From: DATBVX01 sp035263105
GTDB taxonomy: Bacteria; Pseudomonadota; Gammaproteobacteria; Steroidobacterales; Steroidobacteraceae
Length of the DNA stretch: 40,782 bases
Assembly: GCA_035263105.1 (NCBI GenBank)
Contig: DATFRO010000039.1
Coordinates: 1-40,782, forward strand
Direction of reading: 5' to 3'
The notes below the pieces were generated by a model, which was not told where the DNA came from, searched no databases, and saw only the letters and a list, made by a program, of their open reading frames with translations. Below are positions 1 to 6,192 of this stretch, piece by piece. A program made the position numbers and the translations under genes. Positions within the stretch are counted from its first letter, which is position 1; every line of letters starts with the position of its first letter.

Positions 1-1
1 T

Positions 2-103
2 GTGATCGCAGGGGTTTACGCGTTGTACTTCCGTGGTGTCTACGGGACCATCTCCTACCATCAACTCAAGGCAGCCGCTGCGGAGCGGGTCCCTGACGCC
101 TAA
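2..103 (+). CDS. C-terminal end of an integron cassette protein (partial)
   Basis: An open frame enters from the left edge and stops with TAA inside the GCCTAAC box of the first attC site. About 33 residues are visible, containing two aromatic patches (GVYALYF and GTISYHQ) and ending VPDA. Stopping within the attC inverse core box is the usual layout of a cassette gene. The family cannot be recognised from this fragment. The start lies outside the window. Confidence 0.5.
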   Translation: MIAGVYALYFRGVYGTISYHQLKAAAAERVPDA

Positions 104-188
104 CAACCGGCTGCAGCGGACCGGGGAGGAATAAAGTGCCATCGATCTTCACAGCTTCGCAGCCGGCCGCTGAGCGGGGACGTTAGAC
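98..188 (+). other. Integron attC recombination site 1 (complete)
   Basis: The site starts with the inverse core box GCCTAAC (98-104) and ends with the core box GTTAGAC (182-188), matching the RYYYAAC...GTTRRRY rule for attC. Inner arms CTGCAGCGG and CCGGCCGCTGAGC can fold against each other. The 91-base length is normal for attC. It shares its ends and the middle stretch TAAAGTGCCA with the site at 804-890. Integrase would cut after the G at 182, so the next cassette begins at 183. Confidence 0.85.
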
Positions 189-204
189 GGCGGGGATCGA
201 CGCA

Positions 205-486
205 TTGAACGGTGTCAAGGTCAAACTGCCGATCAAAGTTGTGGCCGGATCGTCTCGGAATGGTATCGCGGGGTGGCTTGGTGACACATTGCGGGTGCGC
301 GTCACTGCTCCGGCGGAACGTGGCAAGGCGAACGCTGCAGTGGAGGATCTCTTACGAGAGGCGCTCGGGTGTTCTGGCGGTGGAGTAAGAATCGTTTCGG
401 GAAGCTCATCGCCTCGCAAGATTGTCGAGATCGTAGGTCTTTCCGAGTCGGAGATCCGGCGGAAACTCTCCGCGGCCGCCGCCTAA
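205..486 (+). CDS. DUF167/YggU-family protein, integron cassette cargo
   Basis: This 93-residue protein belongs to the DUF167 (YggU/UPF0235) family. The evidence is the strand pattern VKLPIKVVAGSSRNGIAGW, then LRVRVTAPAERGKANAAVEDLL, where the A-P-x-x-G-K-A-N core is the family hallmark, then VRIVSGSSSPRKIVEI. The length is typical. The biochemical role of the family is not established. The start is TTG at 205, just after the core box of attC 1, with no obvious ribosome binding site. The gene ends inside the GCCTAAC box at 481-487. Base composition is less GC-rich than the chromosome to the right, as expected for a captured cassette. Confidence 0.85.
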   Translation: MNGVKVKLPIKVVAGSSRNGIAGWLGDTLRVRVTAPAERGKANAAVEDLLREALGCSGGGVRIVSGSSSPRKIVEIVGLSESEIRRKLSAAAA

Positions 487-510
487 CAACCGGTTGGAGC
501 GCTCATCGGA
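481..510 (+). other. Truncated attC site 2 (5' half only)
   Basis: GCCTAAC at 481-487 is followed by AACCGG, exactly as at the start of attC 1. After about 25 further bases the sequence runs straight into the next gene at 522. No L' arm and no true GTTRRRY core box are present. The nearest candidate, GTTGGAG at 493-499, ends in G rather than a pyrimidine. This looks like a deletion that removed the 3' half and fused two cassettes. The right-hand limit is approximate. Confidence 0.55.
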
Positions 511-521
511 GTCGGTGAGTC

Positions 522-809
522 ATGAAGAGAGTACTAGCAGGTCTCGCGTCAATCGTTTCCCTTGCGTTGATCGTCGTCTTTGCGATGGGCATTGTGTCTC
601 TCGTGCAGAGCGAGGTTATCCCAGCCCTTGTGGCCGGGAGCTTCAGAATCCAGACGAACTCGATGATTCTGAACAGGGTGTGGAAGGGAAACGAGCTGTA
701 TTGGCTCTTAGCGGCCTATGCAACGCTGGTGTTGATTCTCGCGGTTGTCTTTGTGCTAACAGCAAGATTCGCGTTTCGAGGCAAGCGCCGGCTGATGGCC
801 GCCGCCTAA
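522..809 (+). CDS. Small membrane protein, integron cassette cargo
   Basis: This is a 95-residue protein with two predicted transmembrane helices: residues about 4-28 (VLAGLASIVSLALIVVFAMG) and about 59-82 (YWLLAAYATLVLILAVVFV). Between them lies a 30-residue loop containing FRIQTNSMILNRVWKG. The C terminus is basic (RFAFRGKRRL). By the positive-inside rule both ends are probably cytoplasmic and the loop periplasmic. No family was recognised. ATG 522 is preceded by GGTGAG, a modest ribosome binding site. The stop codon lies in the GCCTAAC box of attC 3. The gene follows the truncated attC and probably moves together with the DUF167 gene as one unit. Confidence 0.7.
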   Translation: MKRVLAGLASIVSLALIVVFAMGIVSLVQSEVIPALVAGSFRIQTNSMILNRVWKGNELYWLLAAYATLVLILAVVFVLTARFAFRGKRRLMAAA

Positions 810-890
810 CAACGGGTTGCAGCGGACCGTGAGGGATAAAGTGCCAGCATCCAATTGTCAGTGCCCGGCCGCTGAGCCGGGACGTTGGGC
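804..890 (+). other. Integron attC recombination site 3 (complete)
   Basis: The inverse core GCCTAAC lies at 804-810 and the core GTTGGGC at 884-890, giving 87 bases. The inner arms TTGCAGCGGACCG and CCGGCCGCTGAGCCGGG pair. Both arms and the middle segment GGGATAAAGTGCCA closely match attC 1, so the two sites belong to one attC family. Shared attC sequence of this kind is typical of sedentary chromosomal integrons. Confidence 0.87.
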
Positions 891-908
891 ATGATTGGAG
901 GCGCAGCG

Positions 909-1436
909 GTGAACCGTAAGTACCTAGGCGACTCATACGACGCTGTAAAACGCCTCTGGCAAAGTATCTTTGAGTCCGAGCTGCCGCTCTATGCAGAACC
1001 TCGATTTATCCCTAAGGAATTGCGCCCTGATTTCACCAGGCTGACGCGCATTCCGCTCCTGCCAACGTCCAAACGACCGCACGCGCTTCTAAACGATCCG
1101 GATACCGGAATCCGCTTGCCCGGCAGGCCAAACCAGCGCGAGAGCCGCGAGCACATCACGGTTTCCACTATTGCTCAGCAACTTGAGGATGGCGCGGCTA
1201 CATGCGTCGTGACTTTCGATCAGAGCCAACATCGCCTTGCGGATCTCTCAGCTCTTGCCCAGCGGACACGTAAACTCGAAGCGTTGCGCGAATTGCAATG
1301 TTGTGGCTTCTACTACGTATCGCACGCTCCCTTCCTCTTCGCATTCCGGTTACGTAATGAGATGCAGCGCGTATCAAGACTCCTGATTGAAGCAGGTATT
1401 CCGCAAAGTAGGCTCGAGGCATTGGATGACGCCTAA
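909..1436 (+). CDS. Hypothetical protein, integron cassette cargo
   Basis: A protein of 175 residues if started at GTG 909, where GGAG at 897-900 gives a well-spaced ribosome binding site. ATG 891 and TTG 885 are in-frame alternatives close to the attC core box. No family was recognised. The N terminus reads NRKYLGDSYDAVKRLWQ and is followed by a Pro-rich segment about PRFIPKELRP. The C-terminal half holds CVVTFDQSQH and two adjacent Cys (LQCCGFYYVSHAPFLFAF). No signal peptide or membrane helix is evident, so it is probably cytoplasmic. The stop codon is inside the GCCTAAC box of attC 4. Composition is AT-richer than the chromosome. Confidence 0.7.
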   Translation: MNRKYLGDSYDAVKRLWQSIFESELPLYAEPRFIPKELRPDFTRLTRIPLLPTSKRPHALLNDPDTGIRLPGRPNQRESREHITVSTIAQQLEDGAATCVVTFDQSQHRLADLSALAQRTRKLEALRELQCCGFYYVSHAPFLFAFRLRNEMQRVSRLLIEAGIPQSRLEALDDA

Positions 1437-1540
1437 CAACGCGTTGGGAGCAAGCGCGAAATGGTTAAAGCTCGTGCAGGGCGCGGAAGGCAACTTCGCG
1501 AGGCTCATGTCGCGCCGCTCGCTCAACATGGACGATAGAT
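1431..1540 (+). other. attC site 4 with a mutated core box
   Basis: The inverse core GCCTAAC (1431-1437) is intact. The inner arm GTTGGGAGCAAGCGCG pairs imperfectly with CGCGCCGCTCGCTCAAC near 1511-1527. The expected core box reads GATAGAT at 1534-1540, which is GTTAGAT with one T-to-A change in the triplet that integrase cuts. The arms differ from those of sites 1 and 3, so it belongs to a different attC subtype. Recombination here is probably weak or lost. Confidence 0.6.
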
Positions 1541-1568
1541 CCTCTTTCAAACGTAGGCGGGCGTTTCG

Positions 1569-1868
1569 GTGAAAAAACTGGTGCCGTTCGTCGCGATCCT
1601 GCTCTTGGGTTGGTACGGATACACGAGGTATCAGAATCATTCGTCGGCCAACTCAGGCGCTTCGAACGAACAGATCCCTGCCGCAAGTACGTTGACCGAT
1701 CGGGAGGAGGCATCTTCTGCGACGTTTTCATGCGATGGCAGAAAGCGCTGTTCGCAGATGCGTTCTTGTGCCGAAGCCACGTACTTCCTGAAGAACTGTC
1801 CTGGCGTTGAAATGGATGGCGATCGTGACGGCGTCCCATGTGAATCGCAGTGGTGTGGTGGCGGCTAA
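1569..1868 (+). CDS. Excalibur calcium-binding-domain protein, integron cassette cargo
   Basis: A 99-residue protein with an N-terminal hydrophobic segment (residues about 3-17, KLVPFVAILLLGWYGY) that acts as a signal anchor or signal peptide. A Ser/Ala-rich linker follows to about residue 50, then a Cys-rich C-terminal domain. That domain has the excalibur pattern: SCDGRKRCSQMRSCAEA, then CPGVEMDGDRDGVPCESQWC. The DxDxDG-like loop MDGDRDGVPCE is the calcium-binding signature of this family. The domain should lie in the periplasm or at the cell surface. The start is GTG 1569, chosen because it gives the complete hydrophobic N terminus. The gene sits between the decayed attC 4 and a half attC, so it may now be fixed in place. 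Confidence 0.8.
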   Translation: MKKLVPFVAILLLGWYGYTRYQNHSSANSGASNEQIPAASTLTDREEASSATFSCDGRKRCSQMRSCAEATYFLKNCPGVEMDGDRDGVPCESQWCGGG

Positions 1869-1925
1869 TGAGGATCTGACCAGGCGTCGGAGCAAACGCG
1901 ATATGGATAAGGCGCCAGCATCGCC
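1863..1925 (+). other. attC 5 remnant (5' half only), end of the clear cassette array
   Basis: The stop codon of the excalibur gene lies in GGCTAAT, a degenerate inverse core box. The downstream sequence GGAGCAAACGCGATATGG resembles the 5' arm of attC 4 (GGAGCAAGCGCGAAATGG). GGATAAGGCGCCAGCATC resembles the middle of attC 3 (GGATAAAGTGCCAGCATC). The 3' arm and core box are absent, and the hydrolase gene starts directly at 1926. The site was apparently broken by a deletion. Confidence 0.5.
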
Positions 1926-2717
1926 ATGACATCAGAACGGCACCTTCGGATTCCAAACTGGGTAATGCTGCGCGGGCTCGGGCGCGAGTCGAGACACTGG
2001 GGGCCCTTCTTGCCGGCTTTCCGGGCAGCGGCATGCAACTGCGACGTGGTCGCGCTGGATCTTCCAGGCACGGGGACCAAGCTTCACAGCAAGGCCCCGA
2101 GCACGATGCGCGAGATGGTCGAAAGCGTGCGCGAGGAGGCTTCCTCGCGCGGCCTGCTGGGCGCGCCGCTGCTCCTCTTTGGCATCTCCCTCGGTGGCAT
2201 GGTCGCCCTGGAGTGGGCGAACAGCCACCCTGAGGACCTGTCGGGCGTCGTCATCGCGGCATCCTCCGCGCCTGACCTCTCGCCACTCCTCAAGCGATTC
2301 AGTCTCGCCGGCTTGGGAGGCCTCCTGCTGAACATGCTCACGCGCGACCCCGAGCGCCGCCACCGCCGTATCGCGCGCGTCGTGTCGAATCGTCCGGACA
2401 TTCGCGATCGCGTGGTGCGCGAATGGATGCAGATCGAGCGTGATCGCCCTGTCACTTCTGCCACAGTCCGGGCGCAGATGAACGCCGCCTCGCACTGGAG
2501 GGCTCCCGCATCGCTTCGCGTGCCGTCGATGTTTCTGGTTGGACGCGAAGATCGCCTCGTGCATCCGGACTGCTCGCGAGCGCTCGCCCGCCGCTTCGCT
2601 GCACCGCTCGAGGAGCATCCCGACGCGGGCCACGACCTGACGACCGATGCCCCCGAGTGGGTCGTCGATCAATGCGTGCGTTGGGCCGACTGCGTCGCCA
2701 AGGAGAAAACGTCATGA
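1926..2717 (+). CDS. Alpha/beta-hydrolase-fold protein
   Basis: A 263-residue hydrolase. The nucleophile elbow is GISLGG (Ser about 88). The likely acid is in GREDRLVHP (Asp about 209) and the likely His in DAGHDLTTDAP (about 238). The N-terminal strand WVMLRGLGRESRHWGPFLP, with an Arg/Gly oxyanion-hole region, is typical of the AB_hydrolase_1 family. The substrate cannot be inferred. No signal peptide is seen, so the enzyme is cytoplasmic. ATG 1926 is the natural start, although the ribosome binding site is weak because the attC remnant abuts it. The stop overlaps the next gene by ATGA, so the two are translationally coupled. It may be the first gene of a two-gene cassette. Confidence 0.85.
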   Translation: MTSERHLRIPNWVMLRGLGRESRHWGPFLPAFRAAACNCDVVALDLPGTGTKLHSKAPSTMREMVESVREEASSRGLLGAPLLLFGISLGGMVALEWANSHPEDLSGVVIAASSAPDLSPLLKRFSLAGLGGLLLNMLTRDPERRHRRIARVVSNRPDIRDRVVREWMQIERDRPVTSATVRAQMNAASHWRAPASLRVPSMFLVGREDRLVHPDCSRALARRFAAPLEEHPDAGHDLTTDAPEWVVDQCVRWADCVAKEKTS

Positions 2718-3163
2718 ACTCACGAGTGCCTTCTGAGGACGTCGTCAACCTGACGCGGCGGACATCAGATGCGAACGCCGCGCTGGTGCGCGGTGACATC
2801 GATCGATATCTCGCACTGACCGAGCACGCCGAGGACTACACGCTCATGGCGCCATTCGGCGGAGCGCCGACGCGCGGCTTCAACCCGTCGAGCCGGGGCG
2901 CGATGGCGCGGTTCTTCAAGTCCGGCACGCTCGACCAGGAAGTAGTGGCTACCTACGACTCCGGTGATCTCGTCGTGCTGGTGACGATCGAGCGCGTACG
3001 GGCCGAGGTCGGCGGACTGCCGGAGCAGAACTGGTCGCTGCGCGTTACGCAGGTGTTTCGCCGTGAAGGGGCCAAATGGCGGCTCGTGCATCGGCATGCT
3101 GATCCGCTCGTGAGCGGCATCAGCTTGCAACAGGCGGCCGCGCTCGCTCGGGGCGACCCTTGA
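2714..3163 (+). CDS. SnoaL/DUF4440-like NTF2-fold protein
   Basis: A 149-residue protein with the NTF2-like pattern. An N-terminal helix (VVNLTRRTSDANAALVRGDIDRYLALTEHAEDY) is followed by TLMAPFGGAPTRG and a beta-rich C-terminal part with ATYDSGDLVVLVTIERV and SLRVTQVFRREGAKWRLVHRHADP. The last stretch is the family hallmark of SnoaL-like and ketosteroid-isomerase-like proteins. The ligand is unknown. ATG 2714 overlaps the hydrolase stop (ATGA), which fixes the start; the frame is open further upstream but that part belongs to the hydrolase. Co-translation suggests that the two proteins act on related substrates. Confidence 0.83.
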   Translation: MNSRVPSEDVVNLTRRTSDANAALVRGDIDRYLALTEHAEDYTLMAPFGGAPTRGFNPSSRGAMARFFKSGTLDQEVVATYDSGDLVVLVTIERVRAEVGGLPEQNWSLRVTQVFRREGAKWRLVHRHADPLVSGISLQQAAALARGDP

Positions 3164-3239
3164 TCTCGACGACGCGTCAGAGCGCGCACGGCGAGGGACG
3201 AAGTGCCGGGTTCCGCTGCTCAACGGCGCGTCGTTGAGT
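3164..3239 (+). other. Probable vestigial attC site
   Basis: Directly after the SnoaL stop codon, TCTCGACGACGCGTC (3164-3178) pairs with GGCGCGTCGTTGAGT (3225-3239): twelve Watson-Crick pairs and two G-T pairs of fifteen. The right arm ends in GTTGAGT, a proper GTTRRRY core box. The middle reads GAGGGACGAAGTGCC, close to GAGGGATAAAGTGCC in attC 3. The left core box has drifted from RYYYAAC to TCTCGAC. This fits an eroded attC that once closed a hydrolase-SnoaL cassette. Confidence 0.5.
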
Positions 3240-3295
3240 GCGTATGCCGGTAAGCATTACGATCCGCCGAACACGAACAACGCGGGAGCAAGGGT

Positions 3296-4099
3296 ATGCG
3301 CATCGCGAGCTGGGGTCATGCGGCGTTCGCCGCGATCTTGATCGCCCTCGGAATCCTCGGCCTGGTCCAGGGCGACTTCATGCCGACGTTGGCGGGAATA
3401 CCCAAGGGCATGCCCGGGCGCGAGGCACTGATCTACCTCTGCGCGCTCGTATGCCTCGTCTGCGGCATCGGCGTGCTCTTTCAGCGCATCGCACCCGCCG
3501 CGGCGCGCGTGCTGCTCATCTATGTTCTGCTCTGGCTGGTGCTCGTCAGGCTGACTTACGTGGTCCTCAAGCCCACTGAGCTCGTCGGCTGGTGGGCGCT
3601 CGGCGATATCGCGGTGATGGCGGCGGGCGCGTGGGTGCTGTACGCCTGGTTCGTCGGCGATCGCGACGGCCCGCGCTTCAGCTTCGCGGCCGGCGAGAGC
3701 GGCCTGCGCATCGCGAGACTTCTCTACGGCTTCGCCCTCATCCCCTTCGGCATCGCGCACTTCGTCTATCTGCAGGAGACCGTGGTGCTCGTGCCCGGCT
3801 ACCTGCCGTGGCACGTGGCATGGGCGTACATCACCGGCGCTGCGCTCTTCGTGGCCGGTGTCGCGATCCTCATCGGTGTGTATGCGCGGCTCGCCGCCTC
3901 GCTCTCGGCGCTCGAGATGGGATTGTTCACGGTGCTGGTTTGGATACCGATCGTCACCGCAAGTCCCAACCCCTTCCAGTGGACCGAGTTCATCAACTCG
4001 TGCACGTTGACGGCCGGCGCGTGGCTGGTCGCGGATTCCTATCGCGGTTTGCCGTGGCTCTCTGTCGGCAGGCGCGTCACAGCGCAAGCCAGCGCCTGA
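3296..4099 (+). CDS. DoxX-like integral membrane protein (two repeats)
   Basis: A 267-residue inner-membrane protein with about seven hydrophobic helices. The first half (residues 1-120) includes ILIALGILGLVQGDFMP. The second half (from about 140) contains RLLYGFALIPFGIAHFVYL, a typical DoxX motif, so it looks like a tandem DoxX-type protein. DoxX-family proteins are often linked to oxidative or thiol stress, but the role here is unknown. ATG 3296 is preceded by GGGAGCAAGG, a good ribosome binding site. The gene stands alone, with 130 bases upstream containing the attC-like hairpin and a 165-base gap downstream. Confidence 0.78.
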   Translation: MRIASWGHAAFAAILIALGILGLVQGDFMPTLAGIPKGMPGREALIYLCALVCLVCGIGVLFQRIAPAAARVLLIYVLLWLVLVRLTYVVLKPTELVGWWALGDIAVMAAGAWVLYAWFVGDRDGPRFSFAAGESGLRIARLLYGFALIPFGIAHFVYLQETVVLVPGYLPWHVAWAYITGAALFVAGVAILIGVYARLAASLSALEMGLFTVLVWIPIVTASPNPFQWTEFINSCTLTAGAWLVADSYRGLPWLSVGRRVTAQASA

Positions 4100-4264
4100 C
4101 GCGGCGAAGTGGCGCGCCCAGGTGCAAGGCTGATGGCACGGTACGCGCATGCCGTGTCGCGCGAGGCCGCGGAACCCGAAAGCCAGGCGTTGTCGATTTC
4201 CACGCGCCTGGATCGTCGTGCATCCAGAGGGACGTCCTCTGACAAACCTGAGCGAATCATTCCC

Positions 4265-4705
4265 ATGGGCACCGTTCAACTTCACCGTGTACTTCGTGCA
4301 AAGCCGGAGAAAATCTACCGCGCGTTCCTCGACGCCGACGCGATGGCCAAGTGGCTGCCGCCGAATGGCTTTACCGGGAAAGTGCATCAGATCGATGCGC
4401 GCACCGGCGGCAGCTACAAGATGTCGTTCACCAACTTCTCGACCGGCAAGAGCCACTCGTTCGGCGGCACTTACCTCGAGCTGAAGCCGAACGCGCTGAT
4501 CCGCTACACCGATGCGTTCGATGACCCGAACCTGCCGGGAAAGATGCATACGACCGTGTCCCTCACCGCCGTGTCCGTCGGGACCGAGCTCAGAGTCACC
4601 CAGGAAGGCATCCCCGACGTCATCCCCGTCGAGGCGTGCTACCTCGGCTGGCAGGAATCGCTGACGCTCCTCGCCAAGCTGGTCGAGGCTGACATTCCTG
4701 ACTGA
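4265..4705 (+). CDS. SRPBCC-domain protein (AHSA1-like)
   Basis: A 146-residue START-like protein. It has the family opening VQLHRVLRAKPEKIYRAFLD followed by AMAKWLPPNGF. GSYKMSFTNFSTGKSHSFGGTYLEL and the C-terminal helix ACYLGWQESLTLLAKLVE complete the AHSA1/polyketide-cyclase-like fold. Members bind hydrophobic ligands or act as Hsp90 ATPase activators; nothing here shows which. ATG 4265 is chosen because the family fold starts immediately after it, although the frame is open for 52 more codons upstream. No strong ribosome binding site is visible. Small perfect hairpins occur upstream (CCAGGCG/CGCCTGG near 4182-4207). Confidence 0.83.
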   Translation: MGTVQLHRVLRAKPEKIYRAFLDADAMAKWLPPNGFTGKVHQIDARTGGSYKMSFTNFSTGKSHSFGGTYLELKPNALIRYTDAFDDPNLPGKMHTTVSLTAVSVGTELRVTQEGIPDVIPVEACYLGWQESLTLLAKLVEADIPD

Positions 4706-4770
4706 GGGAAGCGCCGCGAACGTCGGCAACCAGTACACTTGCCGCCTGGCTCGCACGAAGGGAGATGGCC

Positions 4771-5175
4771 ATGGCGAGAGTAACCGGGATCGGCGGGGTC
4801 TTCTTCAAGAGCACAAGCGACAGCGCGGCGCTCGCGGACTGGTACAAGCGACACCTTGGCCTCGCGCTCGAAAGTTTCGGCGGCGCCATTCTCCGGTGGC
4901 CGGAGGATGAGGCCGAGGACAAGGGCCTCACCGTCTGGTGTGTCGCGGACAAGGACAGCCGCTGGTTCAGCCCGAGCAATTCCGCCTTCATGATCAACTA
5001 CCGCGTCGACGATCTCACCGAGCTGATCGCGCAGCTCAAGCGCGATGGCATCGAGATCGTCGGCGGGCCCGAGAGCGCTGAGAACGGCAAGTTCGCATGG
5101 ATCATGGATCCCGATGGCAACAAGGTGGAGCTCTGGGAGCCGAAGAACTGGGACGAGAAGAACAAGGGCGCGTGA
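4771..5175 (+). CDS. VOC-superfamily (glyoxalase-like) protein
   Basis: A 134-residue single-domain VOC protein. The first beta-alpha-beta module is GIGGVFFKSTSDSAALADWYKRHLGL. The second is NYRVDDLTELIAQLKRDGIEIVGGPE, and the protein ends with the hallmark IMDPDGNKVELWEP, where the Glu before LWEP is a usual metal ligand. The substrate is unknown. ATG 4771 is preferred over ATG 4765 because AAGGGAG at 4758-4764 is then spaced six bases away. A TACACT -10-like box lies near 4734. It lies 42 bases upstream of the DUF2165 gene, suggesting co-transcription. Confidence 0.82.
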   Translation: MARVTGIGGVFFKSTSDSAALADWYKRHLGLALESFGGAILRWPEDEAEDKGLTVWCVADKDSRWFSPSNSAFMINYRVDDLTELIAQLKRDGIEIVGGPESAENGKFAWIMDPDGNKVELWEPKNWDEKNKGA

Positions 5176-5217
5176 GCACGCGGGCGCCCGGATAAGAACA
5201 ACAGGCGGGGGATTCAA

Positions 5218-5706
5218 ATGAAGAACATCAAGATCATCCTGGTCGCGGGAGTCGCGCTCTTTCTCACGATCGCCGCGCTCGGCAACGCGACGATGCCGGA
5301 TCTCGCGTTCGGCGCGATCAAGACCGCGGTCGGCATGCAGACCACGTTTCAACATCCGGGTGCGATGTGGCGCGCGATCACGAGCCCGGTGTGGATCTAT
5401 GCGATTTTCGTCGTGATCCTGCTGACCGAAGCCACGGCCGCAGTGGTCTGCTGGATCGGCGTCGCGCGCATGTGGTCGGCGCGAAAAGACACGGCCGCGT
5501 TCCAACGTTCAACGGCGCTCGCGCAGGTCGGGCTCGGCATCACCGCGGCGCTCTACTTCATCGGCTGGCTGGTGATCGCCAACGAATGGTTCGAGATGTG
5601 GCAGAGCAAGGAACTCAATGTGCTGCCGGATGCCTTCCGTATCTTCGTCTCGGCGCTCCTGATCCTGTTCCTGCTCGGCGGGCGCGAGCCGGAACGCGCC
5701 AGGTGA
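5218..5706 (+). CDS. DUF2165-family small integral membrane protein
   Basis: A 162-residue inner-membrane protein with four hydrophobic segments: residues about 4-22, 60-84, 100-124 and 142-156. The spacing and the sequences WIYAIFVVILLTEATAAVVCWIG, FIGWLVIANEWFEMWQS and AFRIFVSALLILFLL match DUF2165. The function of this family is not known. ATG 5218 follows GGCGGGGGA, an acceptable ribosome binding site. It sits between VOC and RidA genes in the same direction with short gaps, so a small operon is likely. Confidence 0.85.
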   Translation: MKNIKIILVAGVALFLTIAALGNATMPDLAFGAIKTAVGMQTTFQHPGAMWRAITSPVWIYAIFVVILLTEATAAVVCWIGVARMWSARKDTAAFQRSTALAQVGLGITAALYFIGWLVIANEWFEMWQSKELNVLPDAFRIFVSALLILFLLGGREPERAR

Positions 5707-5732
5707 CGCTCGACAAGGGAGGATAACGACTC

Positions 5733-6113
5733 ATGCCGCGCACGATCATTGCGACGCCGAAGGCGCCCAAGGCGCCGCCGACTTTCAGCCAGGCCGTCAA
5801 GGCGGCCGGCCTCGTCTTCGTTTCCGGCACGGGTCCTTTCGACCCCGCCACCGGCAAGGTGGTCGGTGAAAGCATCCAGGAGCAGTGCCGGCAGTGCCTC
5901 ACTAACCTCTCGGCGATTCTCGAGGCGGCGGGCAGCTCGCTCTCCAAGGTGGTGAGCGCGACGGTCATCCTCCTCGATGAAACCGACTTCCAGGGCATGA
6001 ACGAGGAATGGGTGAAGTGGTTCCCCACCGACCCACCCGCCCGTCAGGGTGCGAAGCTGCCGGTTCGGCTGGCAGGAATGCGGATCTCGATCGCGGCGAT
6101 CGCCGAGGCTTGA
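5733..6113 (+). CDS. RidA/YjgF/UK114-family protein
   Basis: A 126-residue protein with the RidA core: FSQAVKAAGLVFVSGTGPFDP, then SIQEQCRQCLTNLSAILEAAGSS and VVSATVILLDETDFQGMNEEW. The PPAR motif carries the Arg (about 104) used by canonical RidA to hydrolyse reactive enamine/imine intermediates. The usual follow-on EVA-type strand is replaced by QGAKLPVRL, so the exact subfamily is uncertain. A cytoplasmic trimer is expected. ATG 5733 follows AAGGGAGGA, a strong ribosome binding site. It is the last gene of the plus-strand run and faces a convergent VOC gene. Confidence 0.87.
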   Translation: MPRTIIATPKAPKAPPTFSQAVKAAGLVFVSGTGPFDPATGKVVGESIQEQCRQCLTNLSAILEAAGSSLSKVVSATVILLDETDFQGMNEEWVKWFPTDPPARQGAKLPVRLAGMRISIAAIAEA

Positions 6114-6192
6114 GACGCGGCCACGCTCGAGGCGCACCGCGGCTGAAAGGCGTCCTCGGCGAAAGCGCGCGATTTGCGGCGAAGCTGTGGGA

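Noticed and set aside
1..3240. Integron integrase gene or attI site
   Set aside because: No tyrosine recombinase motifs in any frame of this part; the integrase must lie outside the window if it exists.
4182..4207. CCAGGCG/CGCCTGG hairpin near the SRPBCC gene as an attC or terminator
   Set aside because: No core boxes and no T-run. The stem has only seven pairs, common by chance at this GC content.
3257..4756. A 499-codon minus-strand open frame opposite the DoxX and SRPBCC genes
   Set aside because: Its translation is rich in Arg/His/Glu/Asp low-complexity runs and it lies antisense to two recognisable families. High GC gives long empty antisense frames.
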